Source: Methanomassiliicoccales archaeon
Lineage (GTDB): Archaea > Thermoplasmatota > Thermoplasmata > Sysuiplasmatales > Sysuiplasmataceae
Direction of reading: 5' to 3'
Length of the DNA: 24,970 nucleotides
Assembly (NCBI GenBank): GCA_027365715.1
Contig: DAHXLZ010000027.1
Coordinates: 1 to 24,970, forward strand
Made by a program: the position numbers and the translations under genes. Position 1 is the stretch's first letter; every line of letters begins with the position of its first letter. Shown in pieces: positions 8,535 through 16,954 of this stretch. The notes beneath the pieces are model-generated. The model was given only the letters and a program-made list of their open reading frames with translations. It was not told the origin of the DNA and did no database searches.

Positions 8535-8564
8535 CCAGCGGGCAACGGGTCGGCGTTACGCTGG
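8535..8564. repeat. Hairpin in the divergent pilin/SDR promoter region
   Basis: CCAGCG (8535-8540) pairs with CGCTGG (8559-8564), and inside it AACG (8544-8547) pairs with CGTT (8554-8557) around a six-base loop. It lies between the pilin TATA element and that of the SDR gene, so it could be an operator for either gene or a chance structure. Confidence 0.4.
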
Positions 8565-8574
8565 ACTTCCGACA

Positions 8575-8586
8575 ACTTATTTACAT
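8575..8586 (+). promoter_or_regulatory. Putative TATA box of the SDR gene, leaderless start
   Basis: ACTTATTTACAT is centred about 27 bases before ATG 8607. This is the spacing expected when an archaeal transcript begins at or next to the start codon. No Shine-Dalgarno is seen before 8607, which agrees with a leaderless message. Confidence 0.5.
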
Positions 8587-8606
8587 CCTTCGAGTTACAC
8601 CCAAGC

Positions 8607-9374
8607 ATGCCTTCGAGATCTGAATTCAGCGGTAAGTCCATAATAGTGACAGGAGGAACGTCCGGTATCGGGCTGGCTACGGCCGACCTTTTTGCCAGGA
8701 ATGGAGCCAATGTAATATTTACAGGGAAGAACAAGGAGAAGGGAACGAAGGCGCTTAAACTGATAAAGGGGAAGGGCAGCATAGAGTTCTTCAAGGGAAA
8801 CGTTTCCATCGAATCCGACGCAGAAAAGCTCATCTCGCTCGCTGAAAAGAAACACGGCGGGCTTGACGTTCTTGTCAATAATGCCGGCGTCTATCTGGCC
8901 AAAAAAATAGACGAAACAAGCGAAGAGGAGTGGGACTGGATAATGAATACCAATCTCAAAGGCGTTTATGTCGTGAGCAAGCACTCCATCCAGCCGCTCA
9001 GGAAGAGCCGTGGATGCATCGTTAATGTGGCGTCAGTAAGCGGCATAGTCGGCGTAAGGAATGAGGCTGCTTATTGTGCATCGAAGGGCGGTGTTATACA
9101 GCTGACCAAGGCAATGGCACTGGATTATGCCGGCGACAGCATAAGGGTGAATGCAGTCTGCCCTGGTGATGTAGAGACGCCTATGATGTGGGAAGCGCTC
9201 AACAGGGTCGAGGACAGGAATATGGCTGTGGAGAAGGACAAGGCCCTTCATCCTCTGGGCAGGTTCGGCAGAGCGGAGGAGGTAGCCAAGCTCATCCTTT
9301 ATCTGTCCTCCGAAGATGCTGCCTTCATCACAGGTTCCGCTGTAAGTATAGACGGCGGCTGGAGCGCTTACTGA
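8607..9374 (+). CDS. Short-chain dehydrogenase/reductase (classical SDR)
   Basis: A 255-residue NAD(P)-dependent oxidoreductase of the classical SDR family. Visible motifs: cofactor-binding TGGTSGIG at 15-22, NNAG at 91-94, and the catalytic tetrad Asn116, Ser143, Tyr156 and Lys160 (YCASK). The C-terminus has PGDVETPM and ends with the usual IDGGW. The domain layout resembles FabG and glucose/alcohol dehydrogenases; the substrate cannot be told. After the first strand (VIFTG at 36-40) there is no acidic residue at the NAD-determining position, and Lys41 follows, which hints at NADP preference but is weak. ATG 8607 is chosen over an open frame to 8532 because the protein then starts just before the Rossmann fold and has a well-placed TATA element. 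Its stop overlaps the stop of the convergent surface-protein gene by 7 bases (9368-9374). Confidence 0.92.
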   Translation: MPSRSEFSGKSIIVTGGTSGIGLATADLFARNGANVIFTGKNKEKGTKALKLIKGKGSIEFFKGNVSIESDAEKLISLAEKKHGGLDVLVNNAGVYLAKKIDETSEEEWDWIMNTNLKGVYVVSKHSIQPLRKSRGCIVNVASVSGIVGVRNEAAYCASKGGVIQLTKAMALDYAGDSIRVNAVCPGDVETPMMWEALNRVEDRNMAVEKDKALHPLGRFGRAEEVAKLILYLSSEDAAFITGSAVSIDGGWSAY

Positions 9375-12300
9375 TTCTGGTTTCCAGCCCCTGCGTCTTC
9401 CGTGCTGTTCTGGCCTGCCTGTCCGCCTGTAGTATCCTGCGGTTTCTCTTCCACTTTCCGTATGATTCTCTTCGGAACGACTATTCTTCTCGGCTCCTGT
9501 GTTACAGGTTTTCCCTCGGGAACCTGCGGGGGCTGCTGTTTCGGCGGCTCATCCTTGCGCTCGTTGTCTTTCTGTTCTTTGAGCGGCGTGCCACATTTCA
9601 TGCATTCGGCTACGTTTGTCGGATTCATTTCGCCGCATGAAGAGCACTGGATCATCTTCGCCTTCTTCATCTCCTGCTGCCTGGCCAGCCAGTCCTCGAA
9701 AGAGAGATAGGTTGGCTGTTTCTTCCACCAGTTGAGGAAGGCTCTGTCCGTGTACTTGTTCCCCATTTCTGCTCTTGCCTGGGCCTTGAACTTTTCCATG
9801 AATTCCATGTAATGCTTTCTCATCTCGGCGTTGGCTTCGTCTTCCTTGTCGCCCTCGCCTTCGTCAGCGAATTTCACGCCACATACCGGGCAGTCTCTGG
9901 ATTTCGATGGAATCCATGAATTACAGTTGCTGCACTTCGCAGTACCTGTCTCAAACTCAGCGCCACAGTATGTGCATTTCTTGGCAGTCTCGGGTATGAA
10001 TGCGCCACAGTTGCCGCATTCTACGACCCTTGCAAGCCCATATCTGTAGAGATAGAGTGAAACACCTACGAAACCCGCGATTATGACAATGCCAATCAGC
10101 AGCCAGTAGAGGATCGGTATTCCGGTTGAAGGCTGGGATGAAACGACATTGAATGCTCTTGATGAGTTGACGAACTGGCCGTTGGAGTAGACTTCAAAGT
10201 GGTATGCTCCAGGCTGCTGGCTGGTCGAAAGGACTATTCTCGCTACGAACACACCGTTGGCATTTGTCCTGCCTGTGACGGTCGACGGGACCTGCTGCTG
10301 CCCCTTTATGTTGAAAAGCTCTACGCTAACCGGGAAGTTTGCCATTGGTTTGTTTGTAACCTGTGATGTCATCGATACAGTCACGATTATGACCGAACCT
10401 GACTTGATTGAGTTGCTTGACACTATGATTATCGCGTTTACCTTCGCAAGCGTTATGTTGTACGCGACAGGCTGGGCGAGCGAATCCTGTGTGTAACTGC
10501 TCTCCCTGATTGTCTGATTCCGGTTTACAACCACACTGAATAGGATTTTCTCCTGTTTGACGCCATTTGGCAGAATTGGTGCGGTCCAGGTGAGTGAGAC
10601 TGAAACAGAGGTCAGGCCGGCAACCAGAGGTATAGTCCTGTTGGCAATGGGTGTTGTAATGTTGCCAATCGAAGGGCCCTCGAAAAGAGTCAGAGGAACA
10701 TTGTATGCCGATATCTGGCCGTAGTTGTGCACAACGACATTGAATGTTATGTTTGTCTCCTCCTGGAACGAACCGCTTGCATTCAGCCTTACCGGCGACA
10801 GCTCAGGCAGCGAGAAGACGTATACCACCGTGCTGGCAAAGTTGTTGGTGTAGCTGATTTCGGCAACGCTGTGCTGACCAGTGGCGTTCGCAGGGTTGAC
10901 ATCAACGCTGACAGTCATATTTCCGGTCAGCATCGGCACACTCCAGGCAGCGGTAACAGGCAGCGGTACAGCCTGGCTCACGACGAACGGCTGTGTGAGG
11001 GCGGTCGTCGCAGCGAGCGACTGGCTGTATGTTCCGGCTGTTATGCTGAAGACAACTGTGAAATTCTGTGTTACGGCTGCATAACCTATGTTGTAAACCA
11101 GTGCCGTGATGTTGACCTGGCTGCCTTCAACCACCTGTGACGGATTGAAAACGATATTTGAACTGGTTGTTGCAAGGTCGGGCAATTTTATGAATAGCAC
11201 CGCATTGATCGCCGAGTTCGTCTGAATCAGCGGAACAGTGTAGTGCGCAAGCGATACGGTCTCATTGGGAGCATACCAGGTTCCTGCATCCACATAGCTT
11301 GTGTTGACAACGTAATTGCCTTCATACACATCGGCTCCTGCCTTTATCGTGTCCGAAAGTCCGGCGAATGTTGCGATGCCCGTACTGCTGCTTGTTGTAC
11401 GGGCAAAGAAGGAACCATGGGGATTTGTCAGATTGGCAAATGTGTCAAGTGTGACAACCGCCCCGCTTATTGTTGTTCCGGACTGGCCGTAGACTGTTAC
11501 ATAGAGCCATCTGTAGATGTAAGCAACACCGGAAGACTGAGCATTAACCGATGGGGCAGAAACATTGTACAGCTTTGCCACTTCACTGTAGCCGAATGAG
11601 AGGCTGTTTGAGAATGATGAGTTGAATGAACTTATCGTTGCGGCCGAAAAGGCTGCAGTCAGGACATTTCCCATTACGGTGCTGTCGTTAATCCACACTC
11701 TGGAGTTGCCGCCGGTTATCAGGTTCACGTTCGGTTCTATTATCGAGTTTATGAGGTAGAGTTGCGCGTTGCCGAACACATACATGTTCACAAGGCTGTT
11801 TGAAGTTATGATCGAGTTTTCTATGACTGTTTTGCCCGTCTGGTTGACCAGGAATGAATACTGGCCGCCGTATGTCTCTATGAAACTGATTCCGCCATTC
11901 GAGATAAGCAGATTTCCGCTCTGTGTCACAACGATGTTGGATGAAATGTTTATTGCCGATATGATCTCGAAAGGCATGGTTGGCGCAGAGTTGCTGTTGT
12001 TCACGATAAGGTCCTGCTGCCCGACTGAAAGATAGATCGTGAGTACGCTGTAGTTCAGGTTACCTGCAACACTGTACTGATTAATTGTGTGCAGGGGATC
12101 AAGGAAGACGTATATCGGGGCACTTCCGATTGTTGTCGGTATCCAGTTAATTGAGGTAGTGTTGGCGCCGCCGGCCGATACATTCATTGTGGTTGTTCCT
12201 ATCAGTGTGCCGCCGTTCAGCGGGTTTCCGTAATAAAAGCCGACAGTCAGATTTGATGCTCCGGCCCTTCCCAGGAAGTTCTGCACATCGGCAGTAATGA

Positions 12301-14989
12301 CAACATTCCTGCCGCTGAATGCCGGGCTGGGATTGAATGTTATTGCAGATGATGCGATTACAAGCTCAGGCAGATTGGGCTGGACAAAGAACAGTGTAGA
12401 ATTGTAATCTCCAGAATAGCTGGACTCCGGAACAGTTCTGCCGGGGTTTGCATTCACAGCTATTGTGTTATTGCCGCTCGCTTTGAAAAGCCAGTTAACC
12501 GAAATCGTCATTGTCTGCAGTGGCCCTAGCGATATACTGAGGTTCAGGCCCGAAACAAGATTTCCGTTCGCACCGTCAGAGATATTGATTGGAAGTGAAT
12601 TTATGCCTGTCTGGCCGCTGTTAGTGATGTTGAATGAAATGACTCCAGACTGATTCTGATACAGGAACGAGGGTGAAACCACTGGCCTTCCAACAGCAAT
12701 AAGAGGCAGAGGCACGGTGACTGGTATCGTAATGTTCACACTTACCTCCTCCGACGCAGCCGTGATGTTTGGATATGGGGAGAATGCAAGGGAGTTACCG
12801 TACATGCTTGAATTGTATGACACATCAAGCGTGTAATTGCCCACGAAAAGAGAATCCGGGAACGTCGCATAACTGATAATGTCTGTCAGCAGCGGCACGT
12901 TTGCCTTCCCGAACACGTTTGTCACATTGTAGTTGGAGGATGACCTGCCAAGATAAGACAGCACAGATGCTGGAGGCACTGTCTGATATGTGTTGGACGG
13001 GCTCACGAAGTAGCCTGCAGGAGACCCGGTAGAAAGGTTAGTTGGTGTGCTGCCGCTGTACTTGAACGAGAGCTGGCTGTTTGTTACCGGCAGGTTCTGG
13101 CTGCTGTAAACAGTAACATTGGCAAATCTGTAGAGGTACATCTGCGGTAGAATTTGAGTCTGGACGCTAACATCTTTTATGCTTACTGTACCTGTTCCAA
13201 CATTATCAGCATACAGAACAAGATTTTTCAGCTGTGATAGGCTCGTTATTCCTAATGTGTATAAGTTTGCAGAATAGGGCGCCGCTCCTCCTGTGATGCT
13301 GATTCCAGTTTGAATATAACTCGAAACAGGTTGGCCTATTTGTCCAATCATTAATGGAATTGGAGTGGCCGAGAGTGAATTTGCAATTAAGTTGAGATTT
13401 GCAGTCTTAAGTTGTGTGTTAAGTGTCACGTCGCCAGAAACATTCAGGCCATAGGTCTGCATTACTGAGCCTGCAGTGATGTTGTAGTAAGTTGCAGTAT
13501 TTGAATCGAGGTAACTGAGCTGGATCGGTGCAGCCGGAGCGTTGAGCGGACCAAACGTCAGAGGTTTTGCAGCCATCGAAGTCAGCTGTCCGATAAAGGC
13601 AGGAGCAAATGCACCGGTGTATCCGGCTGTTGCATTCTGGTTTACTGTAACGCCATAGAAATAGGCGTGGGCGGTGTCCGCGACATACACTGCGTCATGC
13701 TTTGCTCCATTCGCCAGGAAATTCGCATCTATGAAACTGTGAATCGCGGTAAAGCTGGACGAGCCCGCAATTGTCAGGTTCTTGTATGCCGGATGCAGGA
13801 ATGTCATGCTGAGCCATAGCTTGTTCACATAAAGTGTCCCCGATGTTGCATTTGCCCAGACCTGGATTCTGCTGAGATCATTTTCAGTGAGGCCTGCGGG
13901 AAGAGTTATCGATGTTGTGTAATAGTTATTTTTCAGGGGTGAGTAAAAAGACTGAGTGTTGATGAGTGCTGCCTGCTGTATGTGCTGTGTTGTGTTTCCG
14001 AAAGCCCAGTCCATAGTGCCTGCGAACGTCCCTGTCGTCTCATATTCCGCATTGAGTGTAACTGAAGAGAGCGGCTCGTTTATTCCACCGGTCGTGAAGT
14101 TGGTGACAGACATCGTCTGTCCGGCCTGCACAGTGTAATTTGCCTGGTCAAACGCTGTGAGATTGAAAACATTCTGATTTACTGTTGTGTCTGCGATTGG
14201 AGACTGCCTGAAGACCGAAGTTGGTATTGCCTCCAAACTGTATGTCACATTATTCTTCCGTGCAGTGTCCGATGCGAACGGATAGTGTTCCACATACACC
14301 GCCGACTTGTTGTACGCACCGTTCAGGGCGTATATGTACATCCTTGAATTCTGGAGAAGAACGTTTGATGAGAAAAAGGAGACAACGGGCGCGTTTGCAA
14401 AGACGCTTGCGGGGAAGACGCTGCTGTTAATGTAATTTGTATTGAACTGTGATGCCTGGAACCCCTTTATTGTGGAGTTGACCATTGTGAAGTCTGACAT
14501 ATACGAGACAAACTGGCCGGGGAAGACAAACGATGAACCGTCCTTCAAAACAATCGATGCACCGTTGCTCTCGAATACGCCGAGCACAGGTATGTCATTT
14601 ATCAGATTCAGGTTGGTCGTTACAGTGGAATGGTTGAGAATCAGCTTTCCCCCGTCTACGACAGAAATGTGGTACGTGGCTGCTGAGGCGTAATTGCTGC
14701 CCGCGGAGAACTCGTCAAAAAGCAGCGTTTCGCTGGAGAGGGTGACAACTCCCCCTGCCCTGATTGTCAGGTTTCCCTGCATGACCTGTGTTCCGCCGCT
14801 CAGGTTCCAGCTTGTCAGGCTGTATCCTGTGCCGACAGTCACATTGCCGCCCTGCTGCGATGGCATTGCTGATGCCGCACTGGCCGTCGACGAAACCAGG
14901 TTTATACCACCAAAGAACGCCGAAGCAACAAACAGCGCAGCCACAAGAACTCCAGCCAGCCTGCTCACTCTTAATCGGGATATCTGCAT
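9368..14989 (-). CDS. Giant CARDB/beta-helix surface protein with cytosolic zinc-ribbon tail
   Basis: A 1873-residue membrane-anchored surface protein. Residues 1-42 are a signal peptide (basic start, then LAGVLVAALFVASAFFGG). The exterior contains two similar modules. Each has a stretch of short beta-strand turns like a right-handed beta-helix, an Ig-like segment opening with Y-R-x3-VTVY (near 621 and 1161), then two CARDB-like domains (near 763 and 873; near 1270 and 1396). A last Ig-like domain starts near 1520. One membrane segment lies at about 1624-1648. The cytosolic tail has zinc ribbons at Cys1658/1661/1672/1675, 1686/1689/1700/1703 and 1782/1785/1796/1799, an acidic/basic helical stretch between the second and third, and a Pro/Gln/Lys-rich end. 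CARDB domains are adhesion modules; the tail suggests an intracellular protein or nucleic acid partner. ATG 14989 is the first start after in-frame stops. Confidence 0.88.
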   Translation of the reverse strand: MQISRLRVSRLAGVLVAALFVASAFFGGINLVSSTASAASAMPSQQGGNVTVGTGYSLTSWNLSGGTQVMQGNLTIRAGGVVTLSSETLLFDEFSAGSNYASAATYHISVVDGGKLILNHSTVTTNLNLINDIPVLGVFESNGASIVLKDGSSFVFPGQFVSYMSDFTMVNSTIKGFQASQFNTNYINSSVFPASVFANAPVVSFFSSNVLLQNSRMYIYALNGAYNKSAVYVEHYPFASDTARKNNVTYSLEAIPTSVFRQSPIADTTVNQNVFNLTAFDQANYTVQAGQTMSVTNFTTGGINEPLSSVTLNAEYETTGTFAGTMDWAFGNTTQHIQQAALINTQSFYSPLKNNYYTTSITLPAGLTENDLSRIQVWANATSGTLYVNKLWLSMTFLHPAYKNLTIAGSSSFTAIHSFIDANFLANGAKHDAVYVADTAHAYFYGVTVNQNATAGYTGAFAPAFIGQLTSMAAKPLTFGPLNAPAAPIQLSYLDSNTATYYNITAGSVMQTYGLNVSGDVTLNTQLKTANLNLIANSLSATPIPLMIGQIGQPVSSYIQTGISITGGAAPYSANLYTLGITSLSQLKNLVLYADNVGTGTVSIKDVSVQTQILPQMYLYRFANVTVYSSQNLPVTNSQLSFKYSGSTPTNLSTGSPAGYFVSPSNTYQTVPPASVLSYLGRSSSNYNVTNVFGKANVPLLTDIISYATFPDSLFVGNYTLDVSYNSSMYGNSLAFSPYPNITAASEEVSVNITIPVTVPLPLIAVGRPVVSPSFLYQNQSGVISFNITNSGQTGINSLPINISDGANGNLVSGLNLSISLGPLQTMTISVNWLFKASGNNTIAVNANPGRTVPESSYSGDYNSTLFFVQPNLPELVIASSAITFNPSPAFSGRNVVITADVQNFLGRAGASNLTVGFYYGNPLNGGTLIGTTTMNVSAGGANTTSINWIPTTIGSAPIYVFLDPLHTINQYSVAGNLNYSVLTIYLSVGQQDLIVNNSNSAPTMPFEIISAINISSNIVVTQSGNLLISNGGISFIETYGGQYSFLVNQTGKTVIENSIITSNSLVNMYVFGNAQLYLINSIIEPNVNLITGGNSRVWINDSTVMGNVLTAAFSAATISSFNSSFSNSLSFGYSEVAKLYNVSAPSVNAQSSGVAYIYRWLYVTVYGQSGTTISGAVVTLDTFANLTNPHGSFFARTTSSSTGIATFAGLSDTIKAGADVYEGNYVVNTSYVDAGTWYAPNETVSLAHYTVPLIQTNSAINAVLFIKLPDLATTSSNIVFNPSQVVEGSQVNITALVYNIGYAAVTQNFTVVFSITAGTYSQSLAATTALTQPFVVSQAVPLPVTAAWSVPMLTGNMTVSVDVNPANATGQHSVAEISYTNNFASTVVYVFSLPELSPVRLNASGSFQEETNITFNVVVHNYGQISAYNVPLTLFEGPSIGNITTPIANRTIPLVAGLTSVSVSLTWTAPILPNGVKQEKILFSVVVNRNQTIRESSYTQDSLAQPVAYNITLAKVNAIIIVSSNSIKSGSVIIVTVSMTSQVTNKPMANFPVSVELFNIKGQQQVPSTVTGRTNANGVFVARIVLSTSQQPGAYHFEVYSNGQFVNSSRAFNVVSSQPSTGIPILYWLLIGIVIIAGFVGVSLYLYRYGLARVVECGNCGAFIPETAKKCTYCGAEFETGTAKCSNCNSWIPSKSRDCPVCGVKFADEGEGDKEDEANAEMRKHYMEFMEKFKAQARAEMGNKYTDRAFLNWWKKQPTYLSFEDWLARQQEMKKAKMIQCSSCGEMNPTNVAECMKCGTPLKEQKDNERKDEPPKQQPPQVPEGKPVTQEPRRIVVPKRIIRKVEEKPQDTTGGQAGQNSTEDAGAGNQNQ

Positions 14990-15004
14990 GATTTTACACG
15001 CTCG

Positions 15005-15016
15005 TGATAGCTATCA
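15005..15016. promoter_or_regulatory. 12-base palindrome TGATAGCTATCA, possible operator
   Basis: A perfect palindrome between the TATA-like box at 15044-15053 and the start codon at 14989 of the giant surface protein. If transcription begins about 26 bases after the TATA element (near 15022), the palindrome covers roughly +6 to +17, a usual place for an archaeal repressor site. No regulator is identified. Confidence 0.4.
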
Positions 15017-15043
15017 ATGATCTGAAAATTCGAGTTATCGGGC

Positions 15044-15053
15044 GATATAAAAA
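15044..15053 (-). promoter_or_regulatory. TATA box of the giant surface protein gene
   Basis: The minus strand reads TTTTTATATC, close to the archaeal TATA consensus, and lies about 58 bases upstream of ATG 14989. That implies an untranslated leader of about 30 bases. No clear Shine-Dalgarno is seen before the ATG. Confidence 0.6.
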
Positions 15054-15160
15054 TGCTTTTCCATAATTATCAAAGCAGTTTGCAATTGGAAACCGGGCAG
15101 AAAGTCTTCTGTGAATCCAAAACAAGAATGAGATTAAGATGTTTGAAACCTCAGACAATT

Positions 15161-15952
15161 TCAGGCGATTCTCTTCTTTATGACCTTTCTCATCTGGTCA
15201 TCGCCGGAATCAGCGGTCGCCTCGACCCGCTGTCCGCACGAGTAGCATATTACAGCATCCCTGCTTATGATTGCATTGCAGCTGCTGCAGTACATCTCGT
15301 CGCCGGCCGGCTTCTTTACATCCTCGGGGGAAGGCTGTGGCTGCTGGATACCGGCCGGGCGCTGATGCTGCATCTCAATTGAGGGCTCATGGATTTTTGC
15401 ATCCGCGGGCTTCATGCTCAGCAATTCCTTGCGCAGAGTTTCCTCGAGGAGGACGATGGACTGCCTCCGTGCGACAACCTGCTCTATGATGAGTTTGAGT
15501 TCCTGCTCCTGTTTCAGGAGTTCCTCTTCTTTTGTTTTCAGATTGGATTGCTGCTCTTTGACATCCTTCTCAATACCGTTGAGTTCGGATGCCTTTGCTT
15601 CAAGATTCTGTTCACGGAAGACGATCAGTTTCTCCTTTCCGTTAAGCTCAATTTCCCTGTTCTGGGTTTCCGCAATCTTGTTGTTCAGCGCGGACTCGGC
15701 TGCATGAATATCACTCTCTTTATGCACTATCTTGTTCTCCCTGTCTGTAAGCACAGACTGAAGTTCATTCAGGCTGCTCTCTTTGGCGTTGAGAGAACGT
15801 TCTTTTTCCTCGAGCAGGGTCTGTTTGGACGACAGTTCCTGATCCTTTCTGTCCAGGCTCCCCTGCCTGCTGTTCATGTCTTCATGCTGCTTTTTCAGCT
15901 TGTTTGCTGTTTCTTCAATTACCTGCCATATTGGCACATCACCTGAAGTCAT
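15161..15952 (-). CDS. Coiled-coil protein with C-terminal zinc ribbon
   Basis: A 263-residue, probably cytosolic protein. Residues about 10-180 form a long charged coiled coil with repeated patterns such as LDRKDQEL, LEEKERSLNAKESSL and LTDRENKI, i.e. near-heptad repeats rich in Glu, Lys, Gln and Leu. A Pro/Gln-rich linker follows (about 190-215), then a four-Cys zinc ribbon, Cys222, 225, 236 and 239 (CSSC...CYSC), and a basic tail. No signal peptide or membrane segment. ATG 15952 is chosen because GGAGGA lies at 15959-15964, six bases upstream; the longer frame to GTG 16018 adds only an arginine-rich stretch. The ribbon resembles those in the tail of the surface protein encoded next downstream, which hints at a shared partner (inference). 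No specific function recognised. Confidence 0.8.
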   Translation of the reverse strand: MTSGDVPIWQVIEETANKLKKQHEDMNSRQGSLDRKDQELSSKQTLLEEKERSLNAKESSLNELQSVLTDRENKIVHKESDIHAAESALNNKIAETQNREIELNGKEKLIVFREQNLEAKASELNGIEKDVKEQQSNLKTKEEELLKQEQELKLIIEQVVARRQSIVLLEETLRKELLSMKPADAKIHEPSIEMQHQRPAGIQQPQPSPEDVKKPAGDEMYCSSCNAIISRDAVICYSCGQRVEATADSGDDQMRKVIKKRIA

Positions 15953-16167
15953 TTCTTCTCCTCCGAAAATGAACAGCAGAGTTCCAGACCGGTCCCTGCG
16001 ACGGGAATCCAAAGGCACTCGCTCTTATTCATTTCTTTTCATTACTCAGAATAACAATATTAAGCACTTTTCGTCTGCTTATCGCCGAGCAAACTATCAA
16101 TCGCTGCCCGCCGGCCGAACAGTATGAACACGTACGGACAGAGAATCGGCCCGAACTCTGCCGGTGT

Positions 16168-16872
16168 TCACAGGTTTCCGAGCATCGGTCCCAGGACCTG
16201 CAGTCCGCCGCGGCTGACTTCCAGTGCATGCCTCTCCATGCTGTGGTCGCATGCACGCATTTTGCCTATCTGGACAAACCTAGTTATTTTTCCTCTGTTG
16301 CTGTCCATGCCGAGATAAATCACTCCGTCGCTGAGGAATGCCTCTGTTCCGGCGTAGAATTTGCCGTCAGATATGCTCCCTTCCATAATCAGCATTGTGA
16401 ACAGACCCATCTCCCTCATGTTTTTGAAGAAGTGGTACATGCTCTTTCTCAGCGAAACATTGTCATCCATAAGAGAGTACAGTGCACCCAGTGAATCTAT
16501 GGTGAGCATTGTGAAAGACTTTCCATGCTTCTGCTTGAAATTCCTGACAAGCCTTTCAATGAGTGCAATGTAATCGGTCGAAACTTCATCGCCCACCATT
16601 TCCAGCTCTCTTATGTCGGTGAAATCCGAAATGAAGAGATTCCTGCCCGCGTCTATTCCCAGACTCTTCATATTTTTGCCGTGGCTTTCTGAAGTCTCTT
16701 CCAGTGTGAGGTACAGTCCCATCTCGCCGGAACTGGCAAGGTGTCTGGACATGACTGAAAAACAGAACGATGTCTTCATCGATCCGGGCGGCCCTATTAC
16801 CAGAACAACCTTCGGCGCATCAACATCGTTTCTGAATATCTTCTCAAGACCGGATAATGTGTCTCTTATCAA
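16168..16872 (-). CDS. KaiC/RAD55-like RecA-superfamily ATPase, single domain
   Basis: A 234-residue ATPase of the archaeal KaiC-like (RAD55) group. Walker A is GPPGSMKTS at 27-35. The paired glutamates Glu58-Glu59 (LTLEET) match the catalytic EE of KaiC. Walker B is FTMLTIDSLGAL at 120-131 with Asp126. The C-terminus KMRACDHSMERHALEV fits the KaiC signature KMR-x2-DHS. Archaeal single-domain KaiC-like proteins often take part in signal transduction and can act near motility or surface genes, but no substrate can be given. The only plausible start is TTG 16872: the frame upstream soon meets TAA and no ATG occurs before Walker A. A TATA-like box lies about 40 bases upstream. Gene order places it between gyrA and the coiled-coil protein. 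Confidence 0.85.
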   Translation of the reverse strand: MIRDTLSGLEKIFRNDVDAPKVVLVIGPPGSMKTSFCFSVMSRHLASSGEMGLYLTLEETSESHGKNMKSLGIDAGRNLFISDFTDIRELEMVGDEVSTDYIALIERLVRNFKQKHGKSFTMLTIDSLGALYSLMDDNVSLRKSMYHFFKNMREMGLFTMLIMEGSISDGKFYAGTEAFLSDGVIYLGMDSNRGKITRFVQIGKMRACDHSMERHALEVSRGGLQVLGPMLGNL

Positions 16873-16906
16873 ACAACACGCACCATGTTAACATTTCAGC
16901 ACATTC

Positions 16907-16915
16907 GATATAAAG
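16907..16915 (-). promoter_or_regulatory. TATA box of the KaiC-like gene
   Basis: The minus strand reads CTTTATATCG, a strong archaeal TATA match, about 40 bases before TTG 16872 and in the 82-base gap after gyrA. It suggests the KaiC-like gene has its own promoter with a leader of about 10-15 bases. Confidence 0.55.
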
Positions 16916-16954
16916 ATTACACTGTGAATTGCATCAACACTAACTTATGGCATT

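Noticed and set aside
8532..8606. 25-residue N-terminal extension of the SDR protein
   Set aside because: The frame is open, but the TATA-like element lies inside it, and the conserved fold starts just after ATG 8607.
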